Source: Melioribacter sp.
GTDB taxonomy: Bacteria; Bacteroidota; Ignavibacteria; Ignavibacteriales; Melioribacteraceae
Direction: 5' to 3'
Assembly (NCBI GenBank): GCA_003155655.1
Contig: PMDS01000137.1
Span: forward strand, 1 to 36,162
Length of the DNA stretch: 36,162 bases
Shown here piece by piece: positions 26,569 to 33,645 of this stretch. The notes under the pieces were generated by a model. The model worked only from the letters and a program-made list of their open reading frames with translations, had not been told where the DNA came from and did no database searches. Every line of letters starts with the position of its first letter. Within the stretch, counting starts at the first letter, position 1. The position numbers and the translations under genes are program-made.

Positions 26569-27384
26569 ATGGTACATGAAGTTGTTAATAATATGATTGA
26601 AATCAAGGATATAAAATTTAGTTATGAAAAGAAAATAGTCAACTCAGGATTTGAGCTTGATATTCCATACTGGATTGTGAATGACGGCGACTTTGTAAGC
26701 TTGTTGGGTCCAAACGGTTGTGGAAAATCGACACTTCTAAAACTACTATGCAATTTATATGCTTCTAAAACAGGAACTATTGAGATTAATCATAAAAATA
26801 TTTGCAATATTGACAGAAAAGAAATTGCAAAAAAAATTTCTTATGTACCGCAGTCATCACAATCTATTTTCCCTTTTTCAGTTTATGAAATAGTTCTTAT
26901 GGGTCGGACACCATATTTAAACATGATGGGATTTGAAAATTCATCAGATAAAGAAATAGTAAATGAAGCATTAGCATTAATGGAAATTGAGCATTTAAAG
27001 AAGAAAGGAATAAATGAACTTTCAGGCGGCGAGGCACAGCGCGTTTTTATAGCTCGTGCACTTGCCCAAAAAGCCGATGTGATATTACTGGATGAACCAA
27101 ATGCCCACCTTGATATTGAGCATCAAATAAAAATATTCGACATTCTTAAAAAAATAAATTTTGAAGATGGAATAACAATAATTTCGGTTTCGCACGATCT
27201 TAATCTTGTGGGGATCTATTCAAAAAAGGTTACCTTAATGGTAAATGGAAAAATCGTGCTTCACGGGGATAAATCAGGAATTCTTAATGAATCAAATATT
27301 CAGGAAATATTCGGTATCAAATCAAAAATATTTTCCTCTGCTAATTCAGAATATGTAAATGTCTTAATCAACCCTGTCAATTAA
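26569..27384 (+). CDS. ABC transporter ATP-binding protein (FecCD/BtuD-associated type)
   Basis: 271 residues. Walker A is GPNGCGKST, the Q-loop region is YVPQSSQSIFPFSVYEIVLMG, the signature is LSGGEAQRV, Walker B is VILLDEPNAHLD and the switch His is in SVSHDLNL. The VYEIVLMGRTPYL stretch is typical of ATPases of iron-siderophore, haem and cobalamin importers. No permease or binding protein is nearby, so its partners must be elsewhere or it is orphaned. The family N-terminus is better matched by Met at 26593 (MIEIKDIKFSYE); the outer ATG 26569 directly abuts AAGGA, which is too close to serve as its ribosome binding site. Confidence 0.88.
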   Translation: MVHEVVNNMIEIKDIKFSYEKKIVNSGFELDIPYWIVNDGDFVSLLGPNGCGKSTLLKLLCNLYASKTGTIEINHKNICNIDRKEIAKKISYVPQSSQSIFPFSVYEIVLMGRTPYLNMMGFENSSDKEIVNEALALMEIEHLKKKGINELSGGEAQRVFIARALAQKADVILLDEPNAHLDIEHQIKIFDILKKINFEDGITIISVSHDLNLVGIYSKKVTLMVNGKIVLHGDKSGILNESNIQEIFGIKSKIFSSANSEYVNVLINPVN

Positions 27385-27401
27385 ATAATTTTGGGAATAC
27401 A

Positions 27402-28430
27402 TTGAAACGCAACACAGCAAATATAAAGCCATTGTTAATAGTAGCATTAATTTCGTTGGTTTATCTTATTGGTTTATATTATGCAAAATATCATTTCAAT
27501 AAATTGTCAATTAAGGAATTTAGATTTGATTATTTAGGTAATCTTTTAAACCTGCTATTATCCATTTCTATATTGCTTGGATGTATAATATTAATGTTCA
27601 GCAAAAAAAATAATCTTGATGTAAAGAGGTTAAATCTTATGCTTGCATTTCAGATGATTTCCATTATGTGCCTTATAATTACTTATATGATAATGTATCT
27701 AAACATTATTGACATGAATACTTATATATTTCACCATCCGGCAAAAAAAGTTTATATGGGCTTTTTCTTTGTCATTGGTACTTTGTGTCAATTGTATACG
27801 ATGATATATATCTGGGGACTGGTAGTTGGACCAGAAAATCTTCTAGAGTTAAGGACGTTAATACGAACTATGGCGGTAGTAATACTTCTGTTAATATTTT
27901 CAATGTTATATGTCTGGAACGTGAGAGAATATGATGAAAGTAAAATCCAGAACCAGTCTTACAATTATGGGTTTGTTCCCGGTGCGGCAGTATACGGTAA
28001 GGGGAAGCCAAGCCCGATTTTTGAGGCAAGGATCCGAAAAGCTTATGATTTATATTCAAAAAAGATTATAAAAAAAATATTTTTAACCGGCGGCAATGCC
28101 CCCGGTGAGATAAGTGAAGCAGAATCTGCATCATTATACTTAAGCAAGCTAGGTGTTTCTTCAAAAGATATTATTATTGAGCAGCATTCAACAACTACAA
28201 CGGAACAAATTAAATATTTACGTATTGAAGAAACTGTAATAAAAGAAAATGCACCTATAGTTGTCATTTCAGATGGATTCCACTTGACACGTATTATGCA
28301 GATCTCGAAATTTTTTAAATTAAACACTGTTGGTGTAGCATCCTATTATACAATGTCGTTTGAGAAAGCTTTTTTTTACCGCGCAAGAGAAAGTGTAGCA
28401 TTATTATTGTTTTGGTTTTATGCTGTTTAA
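27402..28430 (+). CDS. YdcF/SanA-like (DUF218) membrane protein
   Basis: 342 residues. The N-terminal 180 residues hold about five hydrophobic helices. The C-terminal DUF218 domain begins around YNYGFVPGAAVYGKGKPSP and shows KKIFLTGGNAPGEISEAES, YLSKLGVSSKDIIIEQHSTTTTEQI and VVISDGFHLTRIMQI, which match the SG-x-SEA and S-x-N/T-T motifs of the family. E. coli relatives (SanA, ElyC) are linked to envelope integrity; the activity is not settled. TTG start with GGGAA at 27393-27397. It is 17 bp after the ABC ATPase, so probably cotranscribed. Confidence 0.82.
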   Translation: MKRNTANIKPLLIVALISLVYLIGLYYAKYHFNKLSIKEFRFDYLGNLLNLLLSISILLGCIILMFSKKNNLDVKRLNLMLAFQMISIMCLIITYMIMYLNIIDMNTYIFHHPAKKVYMGFFFVIGTLCQLYTMIYIWGLVVGPENLLELRTLIRTMAVVILLLIFSMLYVWNVREYDESKIQNQSYNYGFVPGAAVYGKGKPSPIFEARIRKAYDLYSKKIIKKIFLTGGNAPGEISEAESASLYLSKLGVSSKDIIIEQHSTTTTEQIKYLRIEETVIKENAPIVVISDGFHLTRIMQISKFFKLNTVGVASYYTMSFEKAFFYRARESVALLLFWFYAV

Positions 28431-28463
28431 TCTTCAACTTTAAATGGAAATGAAATATCTTTT

Positions 28464-28494
28464 TTTGTTTTTTGAAATTAACGGCTTAGATTTA
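28464..28494 (+). promoter_or_regulatory. Candidate Bacteroidota-type promoter for nusB
   Basis: TTTG at 28464-28467, a 19-nt spacer, then TAGATTTA at 28487-28494, seven of eight matches to TAnnTTTG. The start site would be near 28501, about 22 bp before ATG 28523. Confidence 0.4.
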
Positions 28495-28522
28495 GCCTAG
28501 AGATTTTAATAAAGAATAAAAT

Positions 28523-29008
28523 ATGAAAGTAAGAAAATCTAATAGAAGAGAACTTCGTGAAAAGGTATTACAGGTTCTTTATGCATATGAATTTAACGGC
28601 GAGGGATTAACTTCTTTAACCGAAGGGATATTGACCGATGTTTCTTTAGAAGTTGATAGAAATTTTGCAAAGCAGCTTATTAATCATGTAGTTGCCAATC
28701 AAAAAATGCTTAATGAAATAATAAGAGAACGCCTGGCAAACTGGGAAATGGACCGTGTAGCTTTAATAGACAGAATACTGCTTAAAATTGGAATTGCAGA
28801 AATATTTTTTTTCCAGGAGATTCCACCCAAGGTTTCTATTAATGAAGTAATTGAAATTGCTAAAGATTATTCAACTTCAAACAGCGGCAAATTTATAAAT
28901 GGAATTCTGGACGCAATATTATCTGATCTTAAAAAATCCGGCAAATTGAAAAAAACCGGCAGAGGGCTTATTGAAGAATCCTTCCCAAAAACTGCCGACG
29001 AAAATTAA
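28523..29008 (+). CDS. nusB: Transcription antitermination factor NusB
   Basis: RNA-binding helical protein that joins NusE/S10 at boxA in rRNA antitermination. 161 residues. It opens with RRELREKVLQVLYAYEFNG and ends with the conserved VSINEVIEIAKDYSTSNSGKFINGILDAIL, the family's strongest motif, with DRILLKIGIAEI between. A short Lys-rich tail follows. The following MFS gene starts within its last 38 bp. Confidence 0.96.
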   Translation: MKVRKSNRRELREKVLQVLYAYEFNGEGLTSLTEGILTDVSLEVDRNFAKQLINHVVANQKMLNEIIRERLANWEMDRVALIDRILLKIGIAEIFFFQEIPPKVSINEVIEIAKDYSTSNSGKFINGILDAILSDLKKSGKLKKTGRGLIEESFPKTADEN

Positions 29009-30299
29009 AGAAAACGAAAAATTCCGGGTTTTTGTCTGGGCTCTGTTTGATTTAGCACACACATCTTATTCCATTGTTGTAATAACATTCTTGTACGCTG
29101 TTTATTTTAAACAGGTTGTTGCCGGCGGTGAAGCAATAGGGGATTTCTACTGGAGTATTGGCACAAGCATATCTATGCTTATAACAGCTCTTATATCACC
29201 GGTTCTGGGTGCAATTGCTGATTACTCAACAGGTAAAAAAAGATTTTTGCTTTTCTTTTCTCTTGTCTGCATAATTGCAACTTGTTTGCTTTATTTTATC
29301 GGCAGGGGTGATATTTTTTTCGGTCTTGTAATTTTCATTATAGCAAATATCGGGTACCAGGCGGGAGTGGTTTTTTACGATGCCTTTCTGCCCGAAATTA
29401 CAACCCCTAAAAATTACGGAAGGGTTAGCGGCTATGGTTTCGCGATGGGATATCTTGGTTCACTGATTACACTTGCTTTAATTTATCCATTCATAAAAGC
29501 TCAAATGATAAGAGAAGCATTTCCTTTTTCAGCTGGAATATTTCTTGTATTTGCCGTACCGTTGTTTTTGTTTCTAAAAGACAGCAGGAAAAAAGTTGAG
29601 AGAACAAAATCGTTTATTAATATTGGATTGACCAGGGTTTTTAATACAATTACCCACTTGAAGAATTATAAGAATCTTTCAATATTTCTTTTAGCGTTTT
29701 TCTTTTATGTTGAAGGTGTCAACACTGTTATATTTTTCGCGGGCAATTACGCAAGCAGTACTCTTCATTTTACTATGGGACAATTGATAGTTTTTTTCTT
29801 AATAGTACAGACTACCGCAATATTAGGCGCTCTTATCTTTGGTGTTATCGCCGATTCAATCGGGCCAAAGAAAACAATTGTTATAACTTTATTAATCTGG
29901 ATGTTCACAATCTTTTTTGCATATGCAACAAGTTTTAAAGAAGGTGCTTTTGTTCAATACCTGGCTCATTTATTTCAAATGGATAATTCAGACATTCTAA
30001 TTAAGTGCTTCTATTTTGTTGGTCTGCTGGCAGGCAGTGTAATGGGAGCAACACAGTCTACAAGCAGAAGTTTAATGTCACGTCTGACACCGTTAGACCG
30101 GAAAACTGAATTCTTTGGTTTTTATTCCATGTTCGGCAAAAGTTCTGCAATAGTTGGTCCGCTTATATTCGGTTATGTTAGTTTTATATCAGGCGATCAA
30201 AGATTCGCAATTCTCACAATCCTGTTTTTCTTTATTATCGGACTTGGTATTTTAAGTTTTGTTAAAGATGAAGGTGTCGCTAAAGTTCATGCGGAATAA
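28971..30299 (+). CDS. MFS transporter, UMF1/Atg22-like
   Basis: 442 residues with about twelve hydrophobic helices. The N-terminal motif VWALFDLAHTSYSIVVITFL and the loop SPVLGAIADYSTGKKRFLLF fit the UMF1 (Atg22-like) family of major facilitator transporters. A second basic loop is GVIADSIGPKKTIV. The substrate is unknown; the yeast namesake exports amino acids from vacuoles. TTG 28971 lies inside nusB and is supported by GAGGG at 28962-28966. It ends 1 bp before the convergent M50B-like gene. Confidence 0.86.
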   Translation: MKNPSQKLPTKIKENEKFRVFVWALFDLAHTSYSIVVITFLYAVYFKQVVAGGEAIGDFYWSIGTSISMLITALISPVLGAIADYSTGKKRFLLFFSLVCIIATCLLYFIGRGDIFFGLVIFIIANIGYQAGVVFYDAFLPEITTPKNYGRVSGYGFAMGYLGSLITLALIYPFIKAQMIREAFPFSAGIFLVFAVPLFLFLKDSRKKVERTKSFINIGLTRVFNTITHLKNYKNLSIFLLAFFFYVEGVNTVIFFAGNYASSTLHFTMGQLIVFFLIVQTTAILGALIFGVIADSIGPKKTIVITLLIWMFTIFFAYATSFKEGAFVQYLAHLFQMDNSDILIKCFYFVGLLAGSVMGATQSTSRSLMSRLTPLDRKTEFFGFYSMFGKSSAIVGPLIFGYVSFISGDQRFAILTILFFFIIGLGILSFVKDEGVAKVHAE

Positions 30300-30300
30300 A

Positions 30301-30960
30301 CTACTTTTTATAACTTACCTTAATAGCAAATATAATTCCCAGTAAAGAAACTACAATCCAGATGATACCGACCAGGTAAGTTGGAATGTTTAATATATTT
30401 GCAAGCACAGAAGCATCTGAAACTGAATCCGTTCTTTGCAGAATATCTTCCTTAATATCAAATAGAACATAAATACAACTTAAAAGACCAAGCGCACGCA
30501 TTATTATTGCTACTATTGGAATCCTTGAATAAAATGCACAAGTAATCAATATAACCGATGAAATGAGCGCTAATAGGATGAAAAGGATATTAGTAGCAGT
30601 CATGAATGAGGTAATAATAATTAATGTACAAACGGTAATTACAATCCACTTACCATGTTTAGAATTATTAGGAGAAATAAAGAATATTAATCCAAATAAA
30701 AGGCTTCCCAGGTAACCTGCTGATGAGATAATAAATACATTTCCGCCTTCTGCTTCGCATTTTCCGCCAAGATTAAAACCAATATTCATTGAAATGATTT
30801 TGCCGCCGGTTAATATTGCAGCCATTGCATGGCTTAATTCATGCAGCATTACTACAAATAATTTTATAGGATAAATAAGATATGTATCCCAGAGGAAAAA
30901 GCTGACAATTATAAGAATCAGGAGAATTGTCAATTCAACGGTTTTGTTCTTTTTAGCCAT
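30301..30960 (-). CDS. M50B-like intramembrane metalloprotease-family protein
   Basis: 219 residues, five or six hydrophobic helices. HELSHA (about residues 40-45) is the HExxH zinc motif within the membrane, as in site-2-protease relatives of the M50B-like group. SSAGYLGSLLFGLIFF carries the conserved Gly-rich helix. The C-terminal SDASVLANILNIPTYLVGIIW matches the typical ending of the same group. The usual second metal motif (NxxPxxxLDG) of classical S2P is not visible, as is normal for this subgroup. Substrate unknown. Single gene, convergent with the MFS gene. Confidence 0.82.
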   Translation of the reverse strand: MAKKNKTVELTILLILIIVSFFLWDTYLIYPIKLFVVMLHELSHAMAAILTGGKIISMNIGFNLGGKCEAEGGNVFIISSAGYLGSLLFGLIFFISPNNSKHGKWIVITVCTLIIITSFMTATNILFILLALISSVILITCAFYSRIPIVAIIMRALGLLSCIYVLFDIKEDILQRTDSVSDASVLANILNIPTYLVGIIWIVVSLLGIIFAIKVSYKK

Positions 30961-31081
30961 TAATAAGGTAAAAATTTGGACCTCAAAATAAATAATTCTT
31001 GATTAAGTGTTCTACTGGTTTTAATTTTACCATTGTTAAGTTGCATGGTAATTTTTGTGCTGCTTAAAATGTTTTTTTGAT

Positions 31082-31154
31082 GCGGGTGTAACTCAGTTGG
31101 TAGAGTGGTAGCTTCCCAAGCTGCAAGTCGCGGGTTCGAGTCCCGTCACCCGCT
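31082..31154 (+). tRNA. tRNA-Gly (anticodon CCC)
   Basis: Full cloverleaf of 73 nt. Acceptor arms GCGGGTG and CACCCGC, anticodon stem GTAGC/GCTGC with loop TTCCCAA giving anticodon CCC, and T arm CGGGTTCGAGTCCCG. The discriminator is T and CCA is not encoded. It reads GGG codons. Confidence 0.95.
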
Positions 31155-31234
31155 CAAAAATATTTTTTGGATGTTGATACTTTAAACCAAAAAGTATATA
31201 ATTGATGCTCAAATTTTGAAGTTCTTTTATTACT

Positions 31235-31309
31235 GGGGGCTTAGCTCAGTTGGTTCAGAGCATCTGCCTTACAAGCAGAGGGTCGTAGGTTCGAATCCTT
31301 CAGCCCCCA
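31235..31309 (+). tRNA. tRNA-Val (anticodon TAC)
   Basis: Full cloverleaf of 75 nt. Acceptor arms GGGGGCT and AGCCCCC, anticodon stem TCTGC/GCAGA with loop CTTACAA giving anticodon TAC, and a canonical GGTTCGAATCC T loop. Discriminator A, CCA not encoded. It lies 80 bp after tRNA-Gly, probably on the same transcript. Confidence 0.96.
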
Positions 31310-31319
31310 CAAGAACAAA

Positions 31320-31353
31320 CCCTTGTAACCCGATAAGTTACAGGGGTTTTTTT
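31320..31353 (+). terminator. Rho-independent terminator after the tRNA pair
   Basis: A 10-bp stem CCCTTGTAAC / GTTACAGGGG (one G-U pair) with a 7-nt loop, followed by seven T residues. It ends the tRNA-Gly/tRNA-Val transcript. Confidence 0.9.
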
Positions 31354-31534
31354 ATTTTAAAAATATTACAAGCAGGGTGGTAGGCCAATCTTCAACTTTT
31401 CGTCCATTATCGTCTTTTTTTTGCACCGTTTTGACCCGTTTTTTCACAATTTTTATCTATTCTTTTATGAATTTTTTGAATAGCCAATATGCCAAAGAAC
31501 TTTTTTAGGGTAAAATATTTTTACATCTTACTTG

Positions 31535-31564
31535 CCCACCGAAGCAATTTATTGCGCAGGCGGG
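31535..31564. repeat. Imperfect palindrome related to the fmt insertion
   Basis: Arms 31535-31548 and 31551-31564 match at 10 of 14 positions, with perfect inner GCAAT/ATTGC and outer CCC/GGG. The 12 bases from 31531, CTTGCCCACCGA, match 11 of 12 bases of the palindrome inside fmt (6382-6393), and both have CAGGC on the right arm. Confidence 0.55.
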
Positions 31565-31617
31565 ATTACCCTTTGCGAATATGCAAAACTCCTTTAATAA
31601 ATAATTTTGAACTGTTC

Positions 31618-31656
31618 AAAAAAACAAGCCCTGAGTTTACAGAAGGAAAGGGCTTG
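31618..31656 (-). terminator. Rho-independent terminator for the minus-strand exported protein
   Basis: On the minus strand a perfect 8-bp stem CAAGCCCT (31656-31649) and AGGGCTTG (31632-31625) is followed by seven T residues (31624-31618). It lies about 155 bp past the stop of the 31812-32432 gene. Confidence 0.75.
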
Positions 31657-31811
31657 CCCTGAACGTAGTCGAAGTGTCAGCACAACTTTTTTTGTTCACC
31701 TGGTTATTAATAATATTTAACCCCTGTGTTACCTAATTACTGAAGAATTACACTTTGGCTGGTAAATTCTCCTGAAGGGAACCGAAAGCTAACGGAGAAT
31801 CCTTACATAAT

Positions 31812-32432
31812 TCATTTTTTAGGAAGCATTTCTGAAATATTCAGATTAAGTTTTAGTATCCCGCTGATGTTTTGGTAACCAATTGTTGAAGGACCGTTAG
31901 GATTAAAATAATGGCTGCTATAAATCCTCTTATCATTTATAAAATCGAAGGAAAGAAAAACTGCTTTAAATCCAATGCCAATACTTGGATTGATAAAAAG
32001 ACCATCTTCAGTAGAATACCCTGAAGAATTTCCTTCCTCGAAGTGTACATTATAATGAAAATTAACCCCAACTGTTCCAACTATACTTTTATAAATGGGT
32101 GTATTAAAAAACACTCCTAGTTCCGGTCCAATATAATAAGAACTAAAAAATAATCCCGGCCTGAATTCAAACTCACCAATTTCGGATATGATGTTCCCGC
32201 TGTAATGAATTCCTACTCCGTATGAATTGAATGACTTGCTATTATTGATCTGTTTTGGTGTTGTATAAATGATGGTGTGACCGTCGTCTGTTTCATAAGT
32301 CATGTGAGTGACAATAGAATTCGATATTGAAATTATCAAACCGCCCCTGTAGCCGGCTTCTTGAGTCACTTGTGAAAAAGTAATAATAGAAAATGTTAAA
32401 AAGACTACAAGTGATAGAATAGTATTTCTCAT
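31812..32432 (-). CDS. Exported protein, probable outer-membrane beta-barrel
   Basis: 206 residues. Residues 1-20 are a clear signal peptide (MRNTILSLVVFLTFSIITFS, then QVTQ). The rest is rich in alternating aromatic/hydrophobic strands and Gly/Tyr/Asn, such as YGVGIHYSGNIISEIGEFEF and GTVGVNFHYNVHF, and NPSIGIGFKAVFLSFDFIND resembles a C-terminal barrel strand pair. This fits the small outer-membrane beta-barrel proteins common in the group, but I cannot assign a family or function. It is divergent from the sigma factor gene with a 470-bp gap. A dyad TTGGGG/CCCCAA lies directly before its start codon. Confidence 0.7.
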   Translation of the reverse strand: MRNTILSLVVFLTFSIITFSQVTQEAGYRGGLIISISNSIVTHMTYETDDGHTIIYTTPKQINNSKSFNSYGVGIHYSGNIISEIGEFEFRPGLFFSSYYIGPELGVFFNTPIYKSIVGTVGVNFHYNVHFEEGNSSGYSTEDGLFINPSIGIGFKAVFLSFDFINDKRIYSSHYFNPNGPSTIGYQNISGILKLNLNISEMLPKK

Positions 32433-32433
32433 G

Positions 32434-32446
32434 TTGGGGACCCCAA
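32434..32446 (-). promoter_or_regulatory. Dyad abutting the start codon of the exported protein
   Basis: TTGGGG-A-CCCCAA, one base from the ATG (32432-32430, minus strand). It is G/C-rich in an AT-rich context. The one-base centre favours a protein-binding site over a stable RNA hairpin. Confidence 0.4.
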
Positions 32447-32491
32447 TTTATGGATAATTAGAACTATTAATTATAATAAAAACTTCTTATA

Positions 32492-32508
32492 CAGTAAAGG
32501 CTTTACTG
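32492..32508 (-). promoter_or_regulatory. Perfect 17-bp operator-like palindrome
   Basis: CAGTAAAG-G-CTTTACTG, 8-bp perfect arms with a single central base, 60 bp upstream of the exported-protein gene. The size and symmetry fit a dimeric repressor site. Confidence 0.45.
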
Positions 32509-32648
32509 GAACAACAGATATTTGTAAATATTATTTTCTTATGAATTACCCGATAAATCTTCTGCGATGCGCACCGGGAAGTATCTCAAATCATTGAAAA
32601 ATTATTCGAAAGCCATAGATTACCTAAAAGGAAAAATTGTTCAGAGCA

Positions 32649-32717
32649 CTCCGACACAGTCGGAGGAGCCTGCCCCGATGAATCTTTAGATGAATCGGGG
32701 GTCGTAGGCCAGCCTAC
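32649..32717. repeat. Cluster of three adjacent hairpins
   Basis: CTCCGAC/GTCGGAG (32649-32665, 3-nt loop), CCCCGAT/ATCGGGG (32673-32700, with GATGAATC directly repeated inside) and GTAGGC/GCCTAC (32704-32717, 2-nt centre). Much richer in G/C than its surroundings, like REP- or MITE-type repeats. Confidence 0.6.
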
Positions 32718-32892
32718 CAGATGTAAAGAATATATTTTTATATTGGAGAGATTTGGTTTGGAATGAAAATTGGAACTGAGCGGGAAGTTTATTGTTGAAA
32801 AGGAAATAGTATACAATACAATTGATGTCTGTAATCATTCTTCGGGTTAGTCAGATGTTAGCTATATTTTAAAAAATATATTATTTTGAACT

Positions 32893-32910
32893 AACCAAAT
32901 ATTTGGGGTT
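32893..32910 (+). promoter_or_regulatory. Palindrome at the start of the sigma factor gene
   Basis: CCAAATATTTGG (32895-32906) is a perfect 12-bp palindrome, extended by AA and GGTT to 32893-32910. It covers the first possible start codon, TTG 32903, of the ECF gene, so the in-frame TTG 32921 could be the real start. Confidence 0.4.
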
Positions 32911-33514
32911 ACGTAATAAATTGCCTAGTATAAAACCTGAGAGTAGAATTATTAATTTATACGAGAATGGATTACTCCAGTCTATTAAACTTGATGATAA
33001 ATCTTCATTTGAAAAAATATATAAACGATATTGGTCCGAACTTTATATTTATGCCTTCAATGTTTTACATGAAAGAGAAATATGTGAGGATATTGTCCAG
33101 GAGATCTTTATTGATCTATGGACAAGAAGACATGACATTCAGATATCTGATCTCAATTCATACCTATACCAGTCTGTAAAATTCCAGATTTTCAATCATT
33201 TTCGAAAAAGTAAATACAAAAAACAACTTTTGCTGAAATTTGATTTGATAGACAACCAATATGAAATTGATGGATTATATGAAAAGGAAGAATTGAAAAC
33301 TCATATAAATAAGGCAATATCTAATTTACCTGAACAGCGCCGGATAATATTTAAGATGAGCAGGTATGAAGGATTATCAAACAAAGAAATTTCCGAGAAA
33401 CTCAATATTTCAAAGCAAACTGTAAAGAATCAAATTAGTGAATCATTAAAATTTATCCGCAAATCTTTGAAAAACCTTTCTATTTTGTTATTCTTGACTA
33501 TCATGTCCTTCTGA
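32903..33514 (+). CDS. ECF-family RNA polymerase sigma factor (FecI-like)
   Basis: Up to 203 residues. Sigma region 2 covers about 35-105, with FEKIYKRYWSELYIYAFNVL, EDIVQEIFIDLWTRR and YLYQSVKFQIFNHFRKSK. Region 4 covers about 133-190, with LPEQRRIIFKMSRYEGLSNKE and the helix-turn-helix ISEKLNISKQTVKNQISESL. The C-terminus is hydrophobic (LSILLFLTIMSF), as in many Bacteroidota ECF factors. The start is uncertain: TTG 32903 or TTG 32921, and no ATG is suitable. A FecR anti-sigma and TonB-dependent receptor follow, so it probably transcribes the receptor gene in response to a surface signal. Confidence 0.9.
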   Translation: MGLRNKLPSIKPESRIINLYENGLLQSIKLDDKSSFEKIYKRYWSELYIYAFNVLHEREICEDIVQEIFIDLWTRRHDIQISDLNSYLYQSVKFQIFNHFRKSKYKKQLLLKFDLIDNQYEIDGLYEKEELKTHINKAISNLPEQRRIIFKMSRYEGLSNKEISEKLNISKQTVKNQISESLKFIRKSLKNLSILLFLTIMSF

Positions 33515-33608
33515 GAATAAGATTCCAGATCCCCAAAACCTTATATTATATTAAAATTAAATCAAAAAAAATATTTACATGGATAGTACTTTTCTTTAAT
33601 CCAGGTTA

Positions 33609-33636
33609 CTTAATAATATAAATAAATATTATTAAG
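33609..33636 (+). promoter_or_regulatory. Perfect 11-bp inverted repeat before fecR
   Basis: CTTAATAATAT (33609-33619), a 6-nt spacer and ATATTATTAAG (33626-33636). It ends 9 bp before GTG 33646 and touches the AAGAGAA ribosome binding region. AT-only except the outermost pair, so an operator or weak RNA hairpin. Confidence 0.45.
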
Positions 33637-33645
33637 AGAAAAGTC

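Larger units (their letters stand above)
31354..31811. other. Gene-free, repeat-rich stretch
   Basis: No ORF here looks coding. It holds T-rich sequence, an imperfect palindrome at 31535-31564, a minus-strand terminator at 31618-31656, a segment near 31651-31680 that resembles dispersed repeats of the CTTCGACTACG type when read on the other strand, and a short inverted repeat ATTCTCC (31766-31772) / GGAGAAT (31794-31800). Confidence 0.6.
32433..32902. other. Long divergent intergenic region with inverted repeats
   Basis: Separates the exported-protein gene (minus) from the sigma factor (plus). No ORF looks coding; a 76-codon minus-strand ORF at 32586-32816 merely reads through the hairpins. 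Contents: dyads 32434-32446 and 32492-32508, a three-hairpin cluster 32649-32717, an AT dyad 32863-32880 and a 12-bp palindrome beginning at 32895. Confidence 0.6.

Noticed and set aside
32528-32688. A plus-strand stop-free stretch encoding a Lys/Tyr-rich peptide (YLKSLKNYSKAIDYLKG)
   Set aside because: It looks faintly helical and TPR-like, but it has no good start, ends inside the hairpin cluster and matches no family I know. It could be a decayed gene, but this is too weak to list.
32698-32708. Possible attachment-site copy of the tRNA-Val (shared GGGTCGTAGG)
   Set aside because: Only about 10 bases match, they are outside the usual 3' end segment, and no integrase or phage gene is in between.
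32586-32816. A 76-codon minus-strand ORF
   Set aside because: It runs through the three-hairpin cluster, has a repeat-derived composition, no ribosome binding site and no family resemblance.
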